Shown piece after piece: positions 24,183 through 32,238 of a stretch of 39,108 nt of DNA. The stretch is from Streptomyces sp. SID3343 (GTDB lineage: Bacteria; Actinomycetota; Actinomycetes; Streptomycetales; Streptomycetaceae). The stretch lies in NCBI RefSeq assembly GCF_009865215.1, contig NZ_WWJX01000182.1, forward strand, positions 1 through 39,108. The letters are read 5' to 3'. Each line of letters starts with the position of its first letter. Position 1 is the first letter of the stretch. Both the position numbers and the translations under genes were made by a program. A model generated the notes under the pieces. That model made no database searches. It had not been told where the DNA came from and saw only the letters and a list, made by a program, of their open reading frames with translations.

Positions 24183-24734
24183 TCACGCCTGGTACGGCGC
24201 TCCCGACCGCGCGTTCGCGTATCCGCGCGGGTTCAGGTCGGGCCGGGGTTCCTGCCACGTCAACACCGCGCCGCCGGTGCCCGCCATGAGCGTCGAGCCC
24301 GGGAACACCCGCAGTCGCCACGGCGCGAGCCGCATCACCGCGAAGTCCGGCGACATCGGCTCCTCCCAGCCGGGGACGCCGATCGAGGCCGGGTCGTAGC
24401 CCAGCGGTTCGGGCGAGTTTCGGAACAGGTTCCACACCCGCTCGCGGATCTCCTCGTCGAAGAGCAGATCCGCGCGGCACTCGGCGGCGCACGTGTCGTG
24501 GGTGGGGGTCCAGTAGTTGCACGACACGAACGGGTTGCGCGCTATGTGCGCGCGCTTGGTCGCGGTCGGCACGGTGGCCACCCAGCCGGTCAGGGTGCCG
24601 TTCTCCCACACCCAGTAGGGGTGCAGGATCCGGGTACGGGGTCGGCCAGCGCGGTCCACGGTCGCGATCGAGGCCCACACGATGGAGTGCGCCATGGCGA
24701 CGAAGGCGGGAGCGGCGGTGTCCAGGTCGGTCAT
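24183..24734 (-). CDS. Pyridoxamine-5'-phosphate-oxidase-fold (flavin/F420-binding) protein
   Basis: A 183-residue split-barrel protein beginning MTDLDTAAPAFVAMAH. Family features are SIATVDRAGRPRTRILHPYW, ATKRAHIARNPFVSCNYW (cofactor-phosphate contact region) and a C-terminal VLTW. It probably binds FMN or F420 and reduces or shields an unknown small molecule. GAGAGG precedes the ATG at 24734. It is not clearly in an operon: the gene upstream (24800-25411, same strand) is a secreted protein 65 bp away and could be co-transcribed. Confidence 0.85.
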   Translation of the reverse strand: MTDLDTAAPAFVAMAHSIVWASIATVDRAGRPRTRILHPYWVWENGTLTGWVATVPTATKRAHIARNPFVSCNYWTPTHDTCAAECRADLLFDEEIRERVWNLFRNSPEPLGYDPASIGVPGWEEPMSPDFAVMRLAPWRLRVFPGSTLMAGTGGAVLTWQEPRPDLNPRGYANARSGAPYQA

Positions 24735-24799
24735 GGCGGCGACCTCTCTCACGTCGTGTCGGGCCCGTGCGACCCATACTGTCGTGAACCCGCGCTCGC

Positions 24800-25411
24800 C
24801 TAAAGGCCCATCGGGAAGTCGTACGAGGTCGGTGGCGTGATCCGCAGCCTGTCGTCCTGGAACATCACCGAGATCTGGTCGTGCGCGCGCAGCTCGATCC
24901 GGGCCGGATCTCCCTTGATCCACTCGCCGTTCACGTAGGTACGGAACGAGTGCCCCGCGTCGGGGGACAGTCCGCCGAGGTGGCTCTCGTCGAAGCGGAC
25001 GTTCCACATCGCGAACAACTGCCCCAGAACGAAACGGGCGTTCGCGTCGTGACTCTCGACATGCAGCACACCGCTGTTGTCGTGGGTGTGCACGTCGGCC
25101 ATCAGGCCGGTCCGTCGGTCGATGCCCAGGTTCGGCGCGACCTCGACCCGGTCGGGGCCGACGAGGATGTCGAGATGGACGTGGAAGTGCTGCTCGGCGC
25201 CCTCCATCGTGTCCAGGGTCAAACCGGCGTCGGCGGCCCGCCGCGCGGTGTCGACGGGTACGGGCCACGGCGGGAGGCCGACACCGGAGGCCGCGACCGG
25301 GCGCGGCAGCGGGGAATCGGCGTTCGCGACGACCGGTGCACCGGCGGCGAGCGCACCGACGGTCAGGAGCGCGACGGCGACACCGATGCCGCTGCGAATA
25401 TGACGGTTCAT
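24800..25411 (-). CDS. Secreted His-rich protein of unknown function
   Basis: A 203-residue protein. The ATG at 25411 has GGGAGAG upstream and gives a good signal peptide (about 1-30, cleavage near VANA). The mature part has a histidine cluster: His75, His77 and His79 in EQHFHVHLDILV, His108 and His110 in DVHTHDNSG, His117 and His121. Such HxHxH...HTHD arrangements suggest metal binding in the cell wall or outside. I know similar actinobacterial proteins but no function. It is divergent from a small two-helix membrane protein gene. Confidence 0.82.
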   Translation of the reverse strand: MNRHIRSGIGVAVALLTVGALAAGAPVVANADSPLPRPVAASGVGLPPWPVPVDTARRAADAGLTLDTMEGAEQHFHVHLDILVGPDRVEVAPNLGIDRRTGLMADVHTHDNSGVLHVESHDANARFVLGQLFAMWNVRFDESHLGGLSPDAGHSFRTYVNGEWIKGDPARIELRAHDQISVMFQDDRLRITPPTSYDFPMGL

Positions 25412-25632
25412 CAGGCAGCTCTCCCGAGAAGACGGCGAAGTCCCCAACCTGTCCGCTCGGATGCTCCCGATGAAAGCCGAACGGGCCCCCGAGGCACGGA
25501 CTTCACCCATACGGACGACACCCGCGGCGCGGCGCGCGCCAGGACTGAGTTCCGCTTCGCCGGGCAGACGCCCGGCAGACGGTGGACCACCCGCCCACGG
25601 GTGTCCGAAGTCCTGCCGAGGGGGTCGGATCA

Positions 25633-25923
25633 GTGACACGTACGAGCCGCAGACAGCGGCGAATCGAGCTCGAACGCCCGTGGTTCACCAAGCAGCGCTG
25701 GATTCTCGTCCTGCTGGTGGTGCTGCCACCGATCGGTGTCGTGCTGATGTGGGCGGTGACCCGATGGACACCGATGACGAAACTCGTGCTCACCGTCGTG
25801 GCGGCGCTCTGGTGCGCGGCCCTGGTCGTCGGGTTGAGTACGAACCTGGAGACGCACGACAACAGCCCCGACCCCGTGGCGCCGATCGTCGACGACGGAC
25901 GAGGGCCGCAGTCGTCTCCGTGA
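25633..25923 (+). CDS. Small two-span membrane protein
   Basis: A 96-residue protein from GTG 25633. It has a basic N-terminus (TRTSRRQRRIELERPWFTKQRW), two hydrophobic helices (ILVLLVVLPPIGVVLMWAVT and LVLTVVAALWCAALVVGL) and an acidic/Pro tail. The frame opens earlier (25582) but that part lacks a ribosome site. It lies 51 bp before the epoxide hydrolase on the same strand. Common in actinobacteria as a hypothetical membrane protein; function unknown. Confidence 0.7.
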   Translation: MTRTSRRQRRIELERPWFTKQRWILVLLVVLPPIGVVLMWAVTRWTPMTKLVLTVVAALWCAALVVGLSTNLETHDNSPDPVAPIVDDGRGPQSSP

Positions 25924-25974
25924 CCCGTTCCCGCCCGCGATCCGCACCGATCCCACCAATGGAGTGACGACCCG

Positions 25975-27150
25975 ATGCCCTCGCGCGACACCTCGCCCGG
26001 CACGCCGCCCCCGCACATCACGCCGTTGCTCGTCGACATCCCCGAGGCGGACCTCGTCGACCTGCGGGAGCGCCTCGCGCGCACCCGTTGGCCCGACGCC
26101 GAACCGGTGACCGACTGGTCGCAGGGCATACCGCTCGCCTATACCCGCGAGTTGGCCGAGTACTGGCGGACCACGTACGACTGGCGCAAGACCGAGGCCA
26201 GGCTCAACGCGTACGACCACTTCAAGGCACGCATCGACGGCCTGGGCATCCACTTCATGCACGTGCGCTCGCGGCACGAGGACGCGACGCCGCTGATCCT
26301 GACCCACGGTTGGCCCGGCTCGATCATCGAATTCCTCGACGTGATCGGGCCGTTGACCGACCCCACCGCGCACGGCGGCGACGCGACCGACGCGTTCCAC
26401 CTCGTGGTGCCCTCGTTGCCCGGCTACGGCTTCGGCGACCGGCCCACCGAGACGGGGTGGGGCATCGACCGCATCGCCCGCGCGTGGGCCACGCTGATGG
26501 CCGATCTGGGCTACGACCGCTACGGCGCGCAGGGCGGCGACTGGGGAGCGATGATCACCGCGTCGATCGGCCGCCAGGACCCCGATCACCTCGTGGGCAT
26601 CCACCTGAACATGCCGGTCGCGACACCGGCCCCCGAGACACTGAAGGACCAGGACCTCACGGCCGGTGAACGGCAGATGCTCGCCGACCTGGCCACGCAC
26701 CGGGAGTGGGGCACGGGCTACAGCAGGATCCAGTCCACCCGGCCACAGACCCTGGGCTACGGGTTGACCGACTCGCCGGTGGGCCAACTCGCCTGGATCG
26801 TCGAGAAGTTCCGCGAGTGGACCGACTGCGACGGCCACCCGGAGAACGTGCTGTCGCGCGATCACCTGCTCGACAACGTGATGCTGTACTGGCTGACCGG
26901 CACCGCCGCATCGTCGGCCCGGCTGTACTGGGAGAGCTTTCGCGACCCGGACCGGGCCGAGGTCGGCGCGCCCACCGGCTGCTCGATCTTCCCGCACGAC
27001 ATCGTCCGCACCTCGCGCCGCTGGGCCGAGGGCCGGTTCACCGACCTGCGGTACTGGAACGAACTCGAACGCGGCGGCCACTTCGCCGCGTTCGAGGTGC
27101 CGCAGGTGTTCGTCGAGGAGGTCAGGCGGTTCTTCCGGCTGGTCCGCTGA
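25975..27150 (+). CDS. Epoxide hydrolase (EHN-domain alpha/beta hydrolase)
   Basis: A 391-residue enzyme. The N-terminal EHN domain (about 14-110, containing DLRERLARTRWPD and YWRTTYDWRKTEARLN) precedes the alpha/beta core. The oxyanion motif HGWPGS is near 112, the nucleophile Asp189 is in GGDWGA and His369 is in GGHFAA; tyrosines in YWLTGTAASSARLYWE would activate the epoxide. It adds water to epoxides and is cytoplasmic (no signal). GGAG precedes the ATG. The small membrane-protein gene lies just upstream on the same strand. Confidence 0.93.
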   Translation: MPSRDTSPGTPPPHITPLLVDIPEADLVDLRERLARTRWPDAEPVTDWSQGIPLAYTRELAEYWRTTYDWRKTEARLNAYDHFKARIDGLGIHFMHVRSRHEDATPLILTHGWPGSIIEFLDVIGPLTDPTAHGGDATDAFHLVVPSLPGYGFGDRPTETGWGIDRIARAWATLMADLGYDRYGAQGGDWGAMITASIGRQDPDHLVGIHLNMPVATPAPETLKDQDLTAGERQMLADLATHREWGTGYSRIQSTRPQTLGYGLTDSPVGQLAWIVEKFREWTDCDGHPENVLSRDHLLDNVMLYWLTGTAASSARLYWESFRDPDRAEVGAPTGCSIFPHDIVRTSRRWAEGRFTDLRYWNELERGGHFAAFEVPQVFVEEVRRFFRLVR

Positions 27151-27230
27151 CCCGGCGGCGCCCGAGGACCACACCGACGAGGACGCACTCACGAAATACC
27201 CACCCGCGAGACTCCGGAGAACTGCGGACG

Positions 27231-27271
27231 CGAGAACCCCGCCTCGACGACGGGTCGAGACGGGGTCCTCG
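27231..27271. terminator. Bidirectional hairpin between epoxide hydrolase and CNNM genes
   Basis: An 18-bp stem (CGAGAACCCCGCCTCGAC with GTCGAGACGGGGTCCTCG, two imperfect pairs) encloses a 5-base loop. It lies between convergent genes and can serve both. Confidence 0.88.
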
Positions 27272-27308
27272 TGCGCTTCGGTGCGCCGTGGCGCGTCCTG
27301 GTGGGTGA

Positions 27309-28376
27309 CTACGCGGCCCGCGCCCCCAGGACGCTGCCCAGGAGGTCGTCCAGGCCCACCAGCCCCAGCAGCGTGCCGTCGGCGGCCCGGACCAGGGCCA
27401 GCGACGCACGGCGCTCCTGAAGGGCTGCCACGGCCCGCTGGATGGGCGTGTCGGCGCCGAGCGTGAGCACCGGCGCACACAGCTCGCCGGCGGTGTTGCC
27501 CGACGTCCGGGTCCGCGACGTGAGCACCGCGCGCACGTGCACCACACCCGACAGCACACCCTCGGCGTCGCGCACGAGCAACCGGTTGCGACCGTTGCGG
27601 CGCGACATCGCGACGATCTCGTCGGGACCGGCCGAGGCCGGTACCGAGTCGATCTCCGCCGTCGGCACCACCAGCCGCGCGAGCGGCTCGGTGTGCGTGC
27701 GCAGCGTGCCCGCGAGCACGTCGTGCGAGGAACTGTCGATCAGGCCCAGCCGGCGGGATTCGCCGACCAGGCGCCGCAGCCCCTCGGCGTCCTTGGGGTG
27801 GGAGAGCTCGTCCTTGGGGTCGATTCTCGCGAGCCGCAGGATCGCGTTGCTGATCCCGTTCATCGCGAGCAGCAACGGCCGCACCACGCGGGTGTAGCCG
27901 CGAAAGGACGGCGCCAACGCGGAGGCGACCTTCTCCGGGCCGGCGATCGCCCACGACTTGGGGGCCATCTCGCCGAGCACCATGTGCAGGATCACCACGA
28001 CGACCAGGGCGATGGCGAACGCCACCGCGTGCCCGGCCGCGACCGGCATGCCCACCGCGTCGAACAGCGGGTCGAGCATCGCGGCGAACGCCGGCTCGGA
28101 GACGATGCCCAGGCCGAGCGAACACATCGTGATGCCCAACTGGGCGCCGGCCAACATCAGCGACAGCTCGCGCACCCCCGCGAGAGCGGAGCGCGCGCCG
28201 CGCTTGCGCTCGGCGACCATCGCCTCCAGGCGATGCCTGCGCGCGGCCACCAGGGCGAACTCGGCGGCGACGAAGAACGCGTTGCCGACCAGCAGCGCGA
28301 TGGTGATCGCGAGCGCGGGCCACAGGCCGAGCGACAGCGAGCCCAGACCGCCGCCGGCGGCCAGGGTGGTGGTCAC
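27309..28376 (-). CDS. CNNM/CBS-domain transporter (hemolysin family, second of pair)
   Basis: A 355-residue membrane protein. Its CNNM (DUF21) domain, about 15-200, contains GNAFFVAAEFALVAARRHRLE, LAGAQLGITMCSLGLG and LGEMAPKSWAI. A CBS pair follows (about 215-345, ending LGLVGLDDLLGSVLG). Unlike its upstream partner it lacks the C-terminal CorC_HlyC domain, so it is a shorter paralogue. The GTG start at 28376 overlaps the upstream stop by 4 bp, with GGAGGT at good distance. Members of the family are Na+-coupled Mg2+ exporters in several bacteria; the pair may form a heteromer. Confidence 0.9.
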   Translation of the reverse strand: MTTTLAAGGGLGSLSLGLWPALAITIALLVGNAFFVAAEFALVAARRHRLEAMVAERKRGARSALAGVRELSLMLAGAQLGITMCSLGLGIVSEPAFAAMLDPLFDAVGMPVAAGHAVAFAIALVVVVILHMVLGEMAPKSWAIAGPEKVASALAPSFRGYTRVVRPLLLAMNGISNAILRLARIDPKDELSHPKDAEGLRRLVGESRRLGLIDSSSHDVLAGTLRTHTEPLARLVVPTAEIDSVPASAGPDEIVAMSRRNGRNRLLVRDAEGVLSGVVHVRAVLTSRTRTSGNTAGELCAPVLTLGADTPIQRAVAALQERRASLALVRAADGTLLGLVGLDDLLGSVLGARAA

Positions 28377-29797
28377 GCGGTCACCTCCGACGGGCGTGCG
28401 GGCGACCGGTCGGCCGCCCACTGGGAGTCCTCGGGAGCCGGCGGCAGCGACGTCAGGACGCGCACCCGCACCAGCGACGGCACGTGCCGCTCGACGGCCA
28501 GGACCTCGATCTCGGTGTAGCGGATCGGTTCGTCGTCCTCGTCGGCCGCGCGCCCGGCGCGCACCTCGTCGGGGTCGGGCACCTTGATCCGGTCGCCCAC
28601 CTCGGGCAGCCGGCCCAGGTGCGCGATGACCAGGCCGCCGAGTGTCTCGTACGGTCCGTCGGGCAGTTCCGCGCCGACGATCCGCTCGGTCTCGTCCACC
28701 CGCAGACCCGCGTCCAGCCGCCACCAGCCGTCCTCGGGCTCGGTCTCGACGGGCTCCTCGTGGTCGCTTTCGTCGGCGATCTCGCCGACCAGTTCCTCGG
28801 CCACGTCCTCGTACGTCACGATGCCCGCGAGGCCGCCGTGCTCGTCCAGGACCACCGCGAACTCCTCGTGCGCCGCGCGCAGCTGTTCGAGCAGCGAGGC
28901 CAACCCCGCGGTGTCGGGCACGAGCAGCGCCGGACGCGCGATCGAGCCCGCCGTGACGTGCGCGGTGTCCTCGGGAGCGACCTCCAGCAGGTCGGCCACC
29001 CCCACGACGCCCAGGACGTCGTCCACCCGCTCGCCGACGACCGGGTAGTGCGAGTGGCCGCACCGCGCGACCAGCTCGATCAGCTCGGCCGCGGTGGTTT
29101 GCGCGCGCACGCGTACGACATCGGGGCGCGGGACCATCACCTGGTCCACGCTCAGGTCACCGAACGCGATGGCCCGGCGCAGGATCCCGGAAAGATCCGC
29201 GTCCAGTTCGCCGTCCCGGCCGGCCTCGTCGACGATGTGCGCGAGCTCCTCGGTGGTGGCGCCGCCGTGCAGTTCCTCGACGGGCTCGATGCCGATCGCT
29301 CGCACCAGGCGGTTGGCCAGGGTGTCGAACAGGCGGATCACCGGGCCGAAGATCTTCAGGTACACGAGCGTCGGGCGACTCAACAGGATCGCGACCCGCT
29401 CGGGCTCGGCGATGCCCCAGTTCTTGGGGACCAGCTCACCCAGGACCATCTGGATCCCGGTGGCCACGACGAAGCCCAGGATCAGTGAGATCACGGGGAC
29501 CGCGCCGTCCGGGACTCCGACGCCGTCCAGGACGGGGGAGATCACCGCGGCGAGCGCGGGTTCGGCGATGAAGCCGACCAACAGGGCCGTCACGGTGATG
29601 CCCAGCTGGGCACCGGACAGCATGAACGACAGGCGACCCATCACGGTCATCGCGCGGGCCGCGGCCTTGTCACCGGATTCCGCACGGCGACGCAGCAGAC
29701 TCCGATCGGCCGCGACGTACGCGAACTCCTGCGCGACGAAGAAACCGGTACCGAGGGTGAGGATCACGATCGCGGCTATACCTAGAGCCGCGCCCAT
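28373..29797 (-). CDS. CNNM/CorC-type transporter with CBS and CorC_HlyC domains (first of pair)
   Basis: A 474-residue protein: CNNM membrane domain (about 1-195, GTGFFVAQEFAYVAADRSLL, LSGAQLGITVTALLVG, LGELVPKNWGI), a CBS pair (about 210-335, VMVPRPDVVRV, LDEHGGLAGIVTYEDVAEELVGEI) and a C-terminal CorC_HlyC domain (WWRLDAGLRVDETERIVG onward). The ATG at 29797 is preceded by GGGAGG with 7 bases spacing. A GTG directly before it is an alternative start. The ATG shares a base with the stop of a 27-codon upstream ORF, suggesting translational coupling. Probable role: Mg2+ export or homeostasis, by family. Confidence 0.92.
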   Translation of the reverse strand: MGAALGIAAIVILTLGTGFFVAQEFAYVAADRSLLRRRAESGDKAAARAMTVMGRLSFMLSGAQLGITVTALLVGFIAEPALAAVISPVLDGVGVPDGAVPVISLILGFVVATGIQMVLGELVPKNWGIAEPERVAILLSRPTLVYLKIFGPVIRLFDTLANRLVRAIGIEPVEELHGGATTEELAHIVDEAGRDGELDADLSGILRRAIAFGDLSVDQVMVPRPDVVRVRAQTTAAELIELVARCGHSHYPVVGERVDDVLGVVGVADLLEVAPEDTAHVTAGSIARPALLVPDTAGLASLLEQLRAAHEEFAVVLDEHGGLAGIVTYEDVAEELVGEIADESDHEEPVETEPEDGWWRLDAGLRVDETERIVGAELPDGPYETLGGLVIAHLGRLPEVGDRIKVPDPDEVRAGRAADEDDEPIRYTEIEVLAVERHVPSLVRVRVLTSLPPAPEDSQWAADRSPARPSEVTA

Positions 29798-29880
29798 CAC
29801 ACCGCCTCCCGGACATCGCGGCTCGAATCGCAGTCGCGGGAGGGACCGGTACTAGGGGGGTCCGTCTCTTGGGCGGACAC
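29797..29880 (-). CDS. Predicted 27-residue leader peptide upstream of CNNM genes
   Basis: GTG at 29880 follows AAGGAG with a 5-base gap, one of the best ribosome sites in the window. The peptide begins (M)SAQETDPPSTGPSRD and ends at a TGA whose last base is the A of the CNNM ATG (TGATG). It contains Glu-Thr-Asp-Pro-Pro. Coding potential cannot be judged at this length, but the strong ribosome site and exact coupling argue for translation. A start at this GTG for the whole transporter is excluded by frame. Confidence 0.6.
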   Translation of the reverse strand: MSAQETDPPSTGPSRDCDSSRDVREAV

Positions 29881-30276
29881 GCACACTCCTTGTTGCTCAA
29901 CGGGCATTTCGGGGTCAAACACTTACCGTTGCGAACGTACCATCGTGCGCGGTTGTTCCCCCGGCTCGGGCAAACAAGTGCGCCGTGGGAGTCGAATCCG
30001 AACCAGTATCAAAAGATGCTTGGCTTTCGGTGCCGCGACATGACAATCTGTGCGTCCGCGAACACTGAGCGGTGATGAAGCGTTCGGCGGGCGCGATCCG
30101 CGCGCCGCGGCGACGGGAGCGTCGCGGCGACGGAGTGGGGGCGGCCGTCGGCTCCGACCGTGATCGACGACAAGTTCATCCGTACGGGGGAGCGACCCAC
30201 GTCCGTCGGTCCGGAAGATTGGTACCGGGAACCTCGCACCGCCGCAACGACGTTGACAACATCAGACGGGGGCAGC
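29881..30276. other. Non-coding divergent promoter region
   Basis: The stretch of about 400 bp before the CNNM leader ORF and the 30277 gene holds no convincing gene. It is locally less G+C-rich around 29900-30060, as expected for promoters. A short GTCGAATCCGAACC sequence near 29988 recalls a tRNA T-arm, but no cloverleaf can be drawn. Confidence 0.6.
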
Positions 30277-30564
30277 ATGTACGTCGGCAGCCCTGAACCG
30301 GCCGACGCCGGCTCGCCCGAGGCTCCATCCCAGGGCCTCCCCGCGCGCGAGAAGGAGATCATGCCTCGCACACTCGACGACTACGCCGTGTCGCTGGCCG
30401 CCCTGAAGGCGTACGACATCACCGGCGTCCGCCCACGTGACCTACGCCGCTTTCGCGACTTCGGCGAACTGCCGGAAGGCGTCCCCGAAGCCGTCGTGCT
30501 CCGGGCCCAGCGCATCGTCGAGGAGGAGCGGGACCGGCTGCTGCGCCTGACCACCGGCGCGTGA
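30277..30564 (+). CDS. Small hypothetical protein
   Basis: A 95-residue protein from ATG 30277: a disordered Pro/Ala/Glu-rich start (YVGSPEPADAGSPEAPSQ) and then a compact, charged helical part beginning MPRTLDDYAVSLAALKAYD and ending EEERDRLLRLTTGA. The ATG at 30361 has AAGGAG three bases upstream and would give only the 67-residue conserved-looking part. Another GTG at 30160 opens the frame, but third-position G+C falls there, so I discount it. No family recognised. Confidence 0.6.
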   Translation: MYVGSPEPADAGSPEAPSQGLPAREKEIMPRTLDDYAVSLAALKAYDITGVRPRDLRRFRDFGELPEGVPEAVVLRAQRIVEEERDRLLRLTTGA

Positions 30565-30694
30565 GCACCGGCAGAGCCGGGCGCGGGCACCGGCGCCCGA
30601 GGCCGCGCGGTTTGCGACCGGCGCCGCCGAGACGACGGCCGGTCCCGTCCGGGCTTCGTCGGCCCCGGCCGGGTGTCACCCGTGGTCGGTGACG

Positions 30695-31381
30695 TCAGTC
30701 GGTGCCGTTGAGATACGCCAGGACCGCCAGCACGCGGCGATTGGTCTCGTCCGACGTGTCGATCGACAACTTCGCGAAGATGTTGGTCGTGTGCTTGCTG
30801 ACCGCGCCCTCCGACACGAACAGCCGCGCCGAGATGGCCGCGTTCGAACACCCCTCGGCCATCAGTTCGAGCACCTCGCGTTCGCGTGCCGTCAACTGCG
30901 CCAACGGCCGGTCGCGCACGTTGCGCGCGAGCAGCTTCGAGATGACCTCCGGGTCCATCGCGGTACCACCCGCCGCGACCCGGCGCACCGCGTCCACGAA
31001 TTCGTTCGTGTCGAACACGCGGTCCTTGAGCAGATAGCCGACCGCGCCCGTGCCGTCCGCGAGCAACTCCCGCGCGTACAACTGCTCCACATACTGCGAC
31101 AGCACCAGGATCGGCAGCCCCGGTACGCGCCGACGGGCCTCCAGGGCGGCTTGGAGGCCCTCGTCGGTGAACGTCGGCGGAAGTCGGACGTCGACGACGG
31201 CGACGTCCGGCTTGTGTTCCACCAGTGCCTTGAGCAGTTCGGGTCCGTTGTCGACGGCGGCGACGATCTCGAACCCGTGCGCCTGAAGCAGGCGCACCAG
31301 GCCGTCTCTCAGCAGGGCGAGATCTTCGGCGAGGACAAGTCGTAGGTTCCCCGCACGTGCATCCGGCTTGTCTTGGATCAT
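30695..31381 (-). CDS. NarL/LuxR-family response regulator, probable partner of orphan kinase
   Basis: A 228-residue regulator from ATG 31381 (MIQDKPDARAGNLRLVLAED). The receiver has acidic residues Glu19/Asp20 and phospho-acceptor Asp64 in VAVVDVRLPPTFTDEGL; Lys in GYLLKDRVFD is conserved. A LuxR HTH follows (LTAREREVLELMAEGCSNAAISARLFVSEGAVSKHTTNIF). This RLPPTFTDEG/SQYVEQLYARELL type is the usual partner of kinases like the one encoded at 20404-21738, from which it is separated by about 9 kb. The frame stays open to 31513 but the extra N-terminus is not family-like. Confidence 0.92.
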   Translation of the reverse strand: MIQDKPDARAGNLRLVLAEDLALLRDGLVRLLQAHGFEIVAAVDNGPELLKALVEHKPDVAVVDVRLPPTFTDEGLQAALEARRRVPGLPILVLSQYVEQLYARELLADGTGAVGYLLKDRVFDTNEFVDAVRRVAAGGTAMDPEVISKLLARNVRDRPLAQLTAREREVLELMAEGCSNAAISARLFVSEGAVSKHTTNIFAKLSIDTSDETNRRVLAVLAYLNGTD

Positions 31382-31558
31382 GGTGGTGGAAGGCTCCCCC
31401 GTGTCGTACGTGCTGACTGCGACAACCTCATCGATCCGTACGCGCGCAAGGACGGATTCCCTGCCGAGGACGATCGACAGCGTGAGCTTTCCACAGACCC
31501 TCATGAGGGCCAAGGGCGGCGTTTACCCGGCCACGAGGACGAGCGCGGGACGCGAAGG

Positions 31559-32047
31559 TCAGAGCTCCTTCGCGAAGCACCGGCTGTTTGCGTACTCCTT
31601 GTAGTAGCCGTAACCCTCGATCGGGGTGAAGCCCGACGAGACGTAGAGCGCTATCGCCTCGGGCTGCCTGTCGCCGGTTTCCAGGACCAGGCGCAGCCGT
31701 CCCGCAGTGCGCGCGCTCGCCTCGAGGTGCGCGAGCATCACCCGGGCCAGGCCGCGCCCGCGTGCCTGGGGTACCACGTACATCCGCTTGAGTTCGGCGT
31801 CCCCGGCGCGCAGGCTCGGTTCGTCGGCGATGTCGGCGGCGTCGCCGCGCACCCGCCATCCGCCACTCGCGACCGGGCCGCCCTCGTCGTCGTAGGCGAC
31901 GCAGAACAGCCCGTCCGGCGGCAGGAAGTCGGCGGGATCCACGGCCGACTCGTCGGGATCGCCGTAGCGCTCCACATACACCTGCTGCACGTCGGCGACC
32001 AGCTTGCGCACGTCGGGGTGGTCGTACCCCAGGGTTTTGATCTCCAC
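31559..32047 (-). CDS. GNAT-family N-acetyltransferase
   Basis: A 162-residue single-domain acetyltransferase. Motif A for acetyl-CoA binding is clear (LKRMYVVPQARGRGLARVML, about 86-106), followed by LVLETGDRQPEAIALYVSSGFTPIEGYGYY, the typical C-terminal motif B region. It is cytoplasmic with unknown acceptor. It sits in its own unit between the NarL gene and the divergent phosphodiesterase gene. Confidence 0.9.
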   Translation of the reverse strand: MEIKTLGYDHPDVRKLVADVQQVYVERYGDPDESAVDPADFLPPDGLFCVAYDDEGGPVASGGWRVRGDAADIADEPSLRAGDAELKRMYVVPQARGRGLARVMLAHLEASARTAGRLRLVLETGDRQPEAIALYVSSGFTPIEGYGYYKEYANSRCFAKEL

Positions 32048-32197
32048 GAGAAAACGCTAGCCCGTACGCTCGCGCGGGCCGCCGGCAGGTCCGTCACGAT
32101 GCCCGCCCCCGGTGGGGATCCACGCACCGGCGACGACGCGTGGCCGCCGAACTACTTGACCTTGTCGGGTATCGGCGGTGGACTGTGCGACACCCGG

Positions 32198-32209
32198 TGA
32201 CACGTGTCA
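32198..32209. promoter_or_regulatory. TGACACGTGTCA palindrome upstream of metallophosphatase gene
   Basis: A perfect 12-bp palindrome 30 bp before the GTG start of the phosphodiesterase-like gene. The same core (TGACACGTGTC) occurs at 10240-10250 in another non-coding gap. Likely a regulator site, identity unknown. Confidence 0.5.
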
Positions 32210-32238
32210 TCCGTTCCGGCCCGTAGTAAGGAATCGTC

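Noticed and set aside
29985..30000. tRNA T-arm-like sequence (GTCGAATCCGAACC)
   Set aside because: Flanking bases cannot form a T-stem, acceptor stem or anticodon arm on either strand.
30072..30296. Arg-rich plus-strand ORF of 74 codons
   Set aside because: No ribosome site, composition like an out-of-frame GC-rich reading, and it overlaps the start of the better supported ORF.
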